Made by a program: the position numbers and the translations under genes. The notes beneath the pieces are model-generated. The model saw nothing but the letters and a program-made list of their open reading frames with translations, had not been told where the DNA came from and did not search any database. From contig CAZEQD010000093.1 in the NCBI GenBank assembly GCA_964514305.1, positions 1 through 5,608 of the forward strand: a stretch of 5,608 nt of DNA. The letters run 5' to 3'. The DNA is from CAZEQD01 sp964514305 (lineage in GTDB: Bacteria; Acidobacteriota; Aminicenantia; Aminicenantales; Aminicenantaceae). Positions 5,546 to 5,608 of this stretch are shown here, piece after piece; the first letter of the stretch is position 1, and each line of letters begins with the position of its first letter.

Positions 5546-5608
5546 GGGGCACTCCGTGCCTTGATCCAGATGGGTGACTGGTGCAAAAAGAGCCTGCAAC
5601 CTCAACAC
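5546..5608 (+). ncRNA. Possible 5' part of a structured RNA after ffh, cut by the window edge
   Basis: The 63 bases after ffh contain a tight hairpin GGCAC-TCC-GTGCC (5548-5560). A second stem follows, CCAG (5566-5569) with CTGG (5578-5581), and a pairing of GGTGCA (5580-5585) with TGCAACC (5595-5601) around one bulged A. No T-run follows, so the first hairpin is not a standard terminator. No ORF start is evident. Given its place after ffh, an SRP RNA (ffs) is one guess: the last visible bases (CCTGCAACCTCAACAC) could form the 5' arm before the GTCAGG..GGAAG.. loop, but that diagnostic loop is not in the window. A structured 5' leader of a downstream gene such as rpsP is equally possible. Confidence 0.2.

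Noticed and set aside
1..5608. CRISPR array, insertion sequence, tRNA or rRNA
   Set aside because: No regularly spaced repeats, no transposase motifs or terminal inverted repeats with target duplications, and no cloverleaf or rRNA-like stretch were seen on either strand.

Overview
The window looks like an AT-rich bacterial chromosome segment. The best lineage hint is the secreted VWA-related protein at 2221-3792. Its layout (signal peptide, 'TVTAVEVPV..' beta segment, 'LTKEDFTIYENG' motif, degenerate VWA core, 'VTGGSTSFSNN' and 'DYYYLLVYSP' blocks) is the type known from Acidobacteriota and Candidatus Aminicenantes. I therefore infer an Aminicenantes/Acidobacteriota-like genome, without being able to search for it.

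Layout. Positions 1-647 (minus strand) hold accB and the start of accC: the biotin carboxyl carrier protein and the biotin carboxylase of acetyl-CoA carboxylase, six bases apart. Upstream is a plausible sigma70-type promoter (720-748). Between the two lies a 14-codon leader ORF (651-695) with its own ribosome binding site. It is in frame with accB and stops three bases before the accB ATG. Positions 792-2215 (minus) hold the wreck of one large gene: a multi-spanning membrane protein with a spermidine-synthase-like domain and C-terminal TPR repeats. What remains is an N-terminal membrane piece, half of the Rossmann domain and the TPR block, broken by a frame break, two apparent internal deletions and one each of TAA, TAG and TGA in frame. 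Positions 2221-3792 (minus) encode the secreted VWA-related protein, 5 bases upstream of the pseudogene, so the two once formed a transcription unit.

Positions 3793-4204 are a gene-free divergent region. It holds the vwa promoter candidate (perfect TATAAT), nested and mutually exclusive inverted repeats, and the upstream signals of ffh. Positions 4205-5530 (plus) encode Ffh, the signal recognition particle GTPase, complete. The last 63 bases after ffh are non-coding and rich in small hairpins; they may be the start of a structured RNA cut by the window edge.

Functionally this is mostly housekeeping: fatty-acid initiation (AccB/AccC) and co-translational membrane targeting (Ffh), flanking a lineage-specific secreted protein and a decaying accessory gene. 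I did not find a new defence or mobile system. The items most worth a second look are the accB leader ORF, the decay pattern of the aminopropyltransferase-TPR gene, the intergenic inverted repeats and the possible RNA after ffh.
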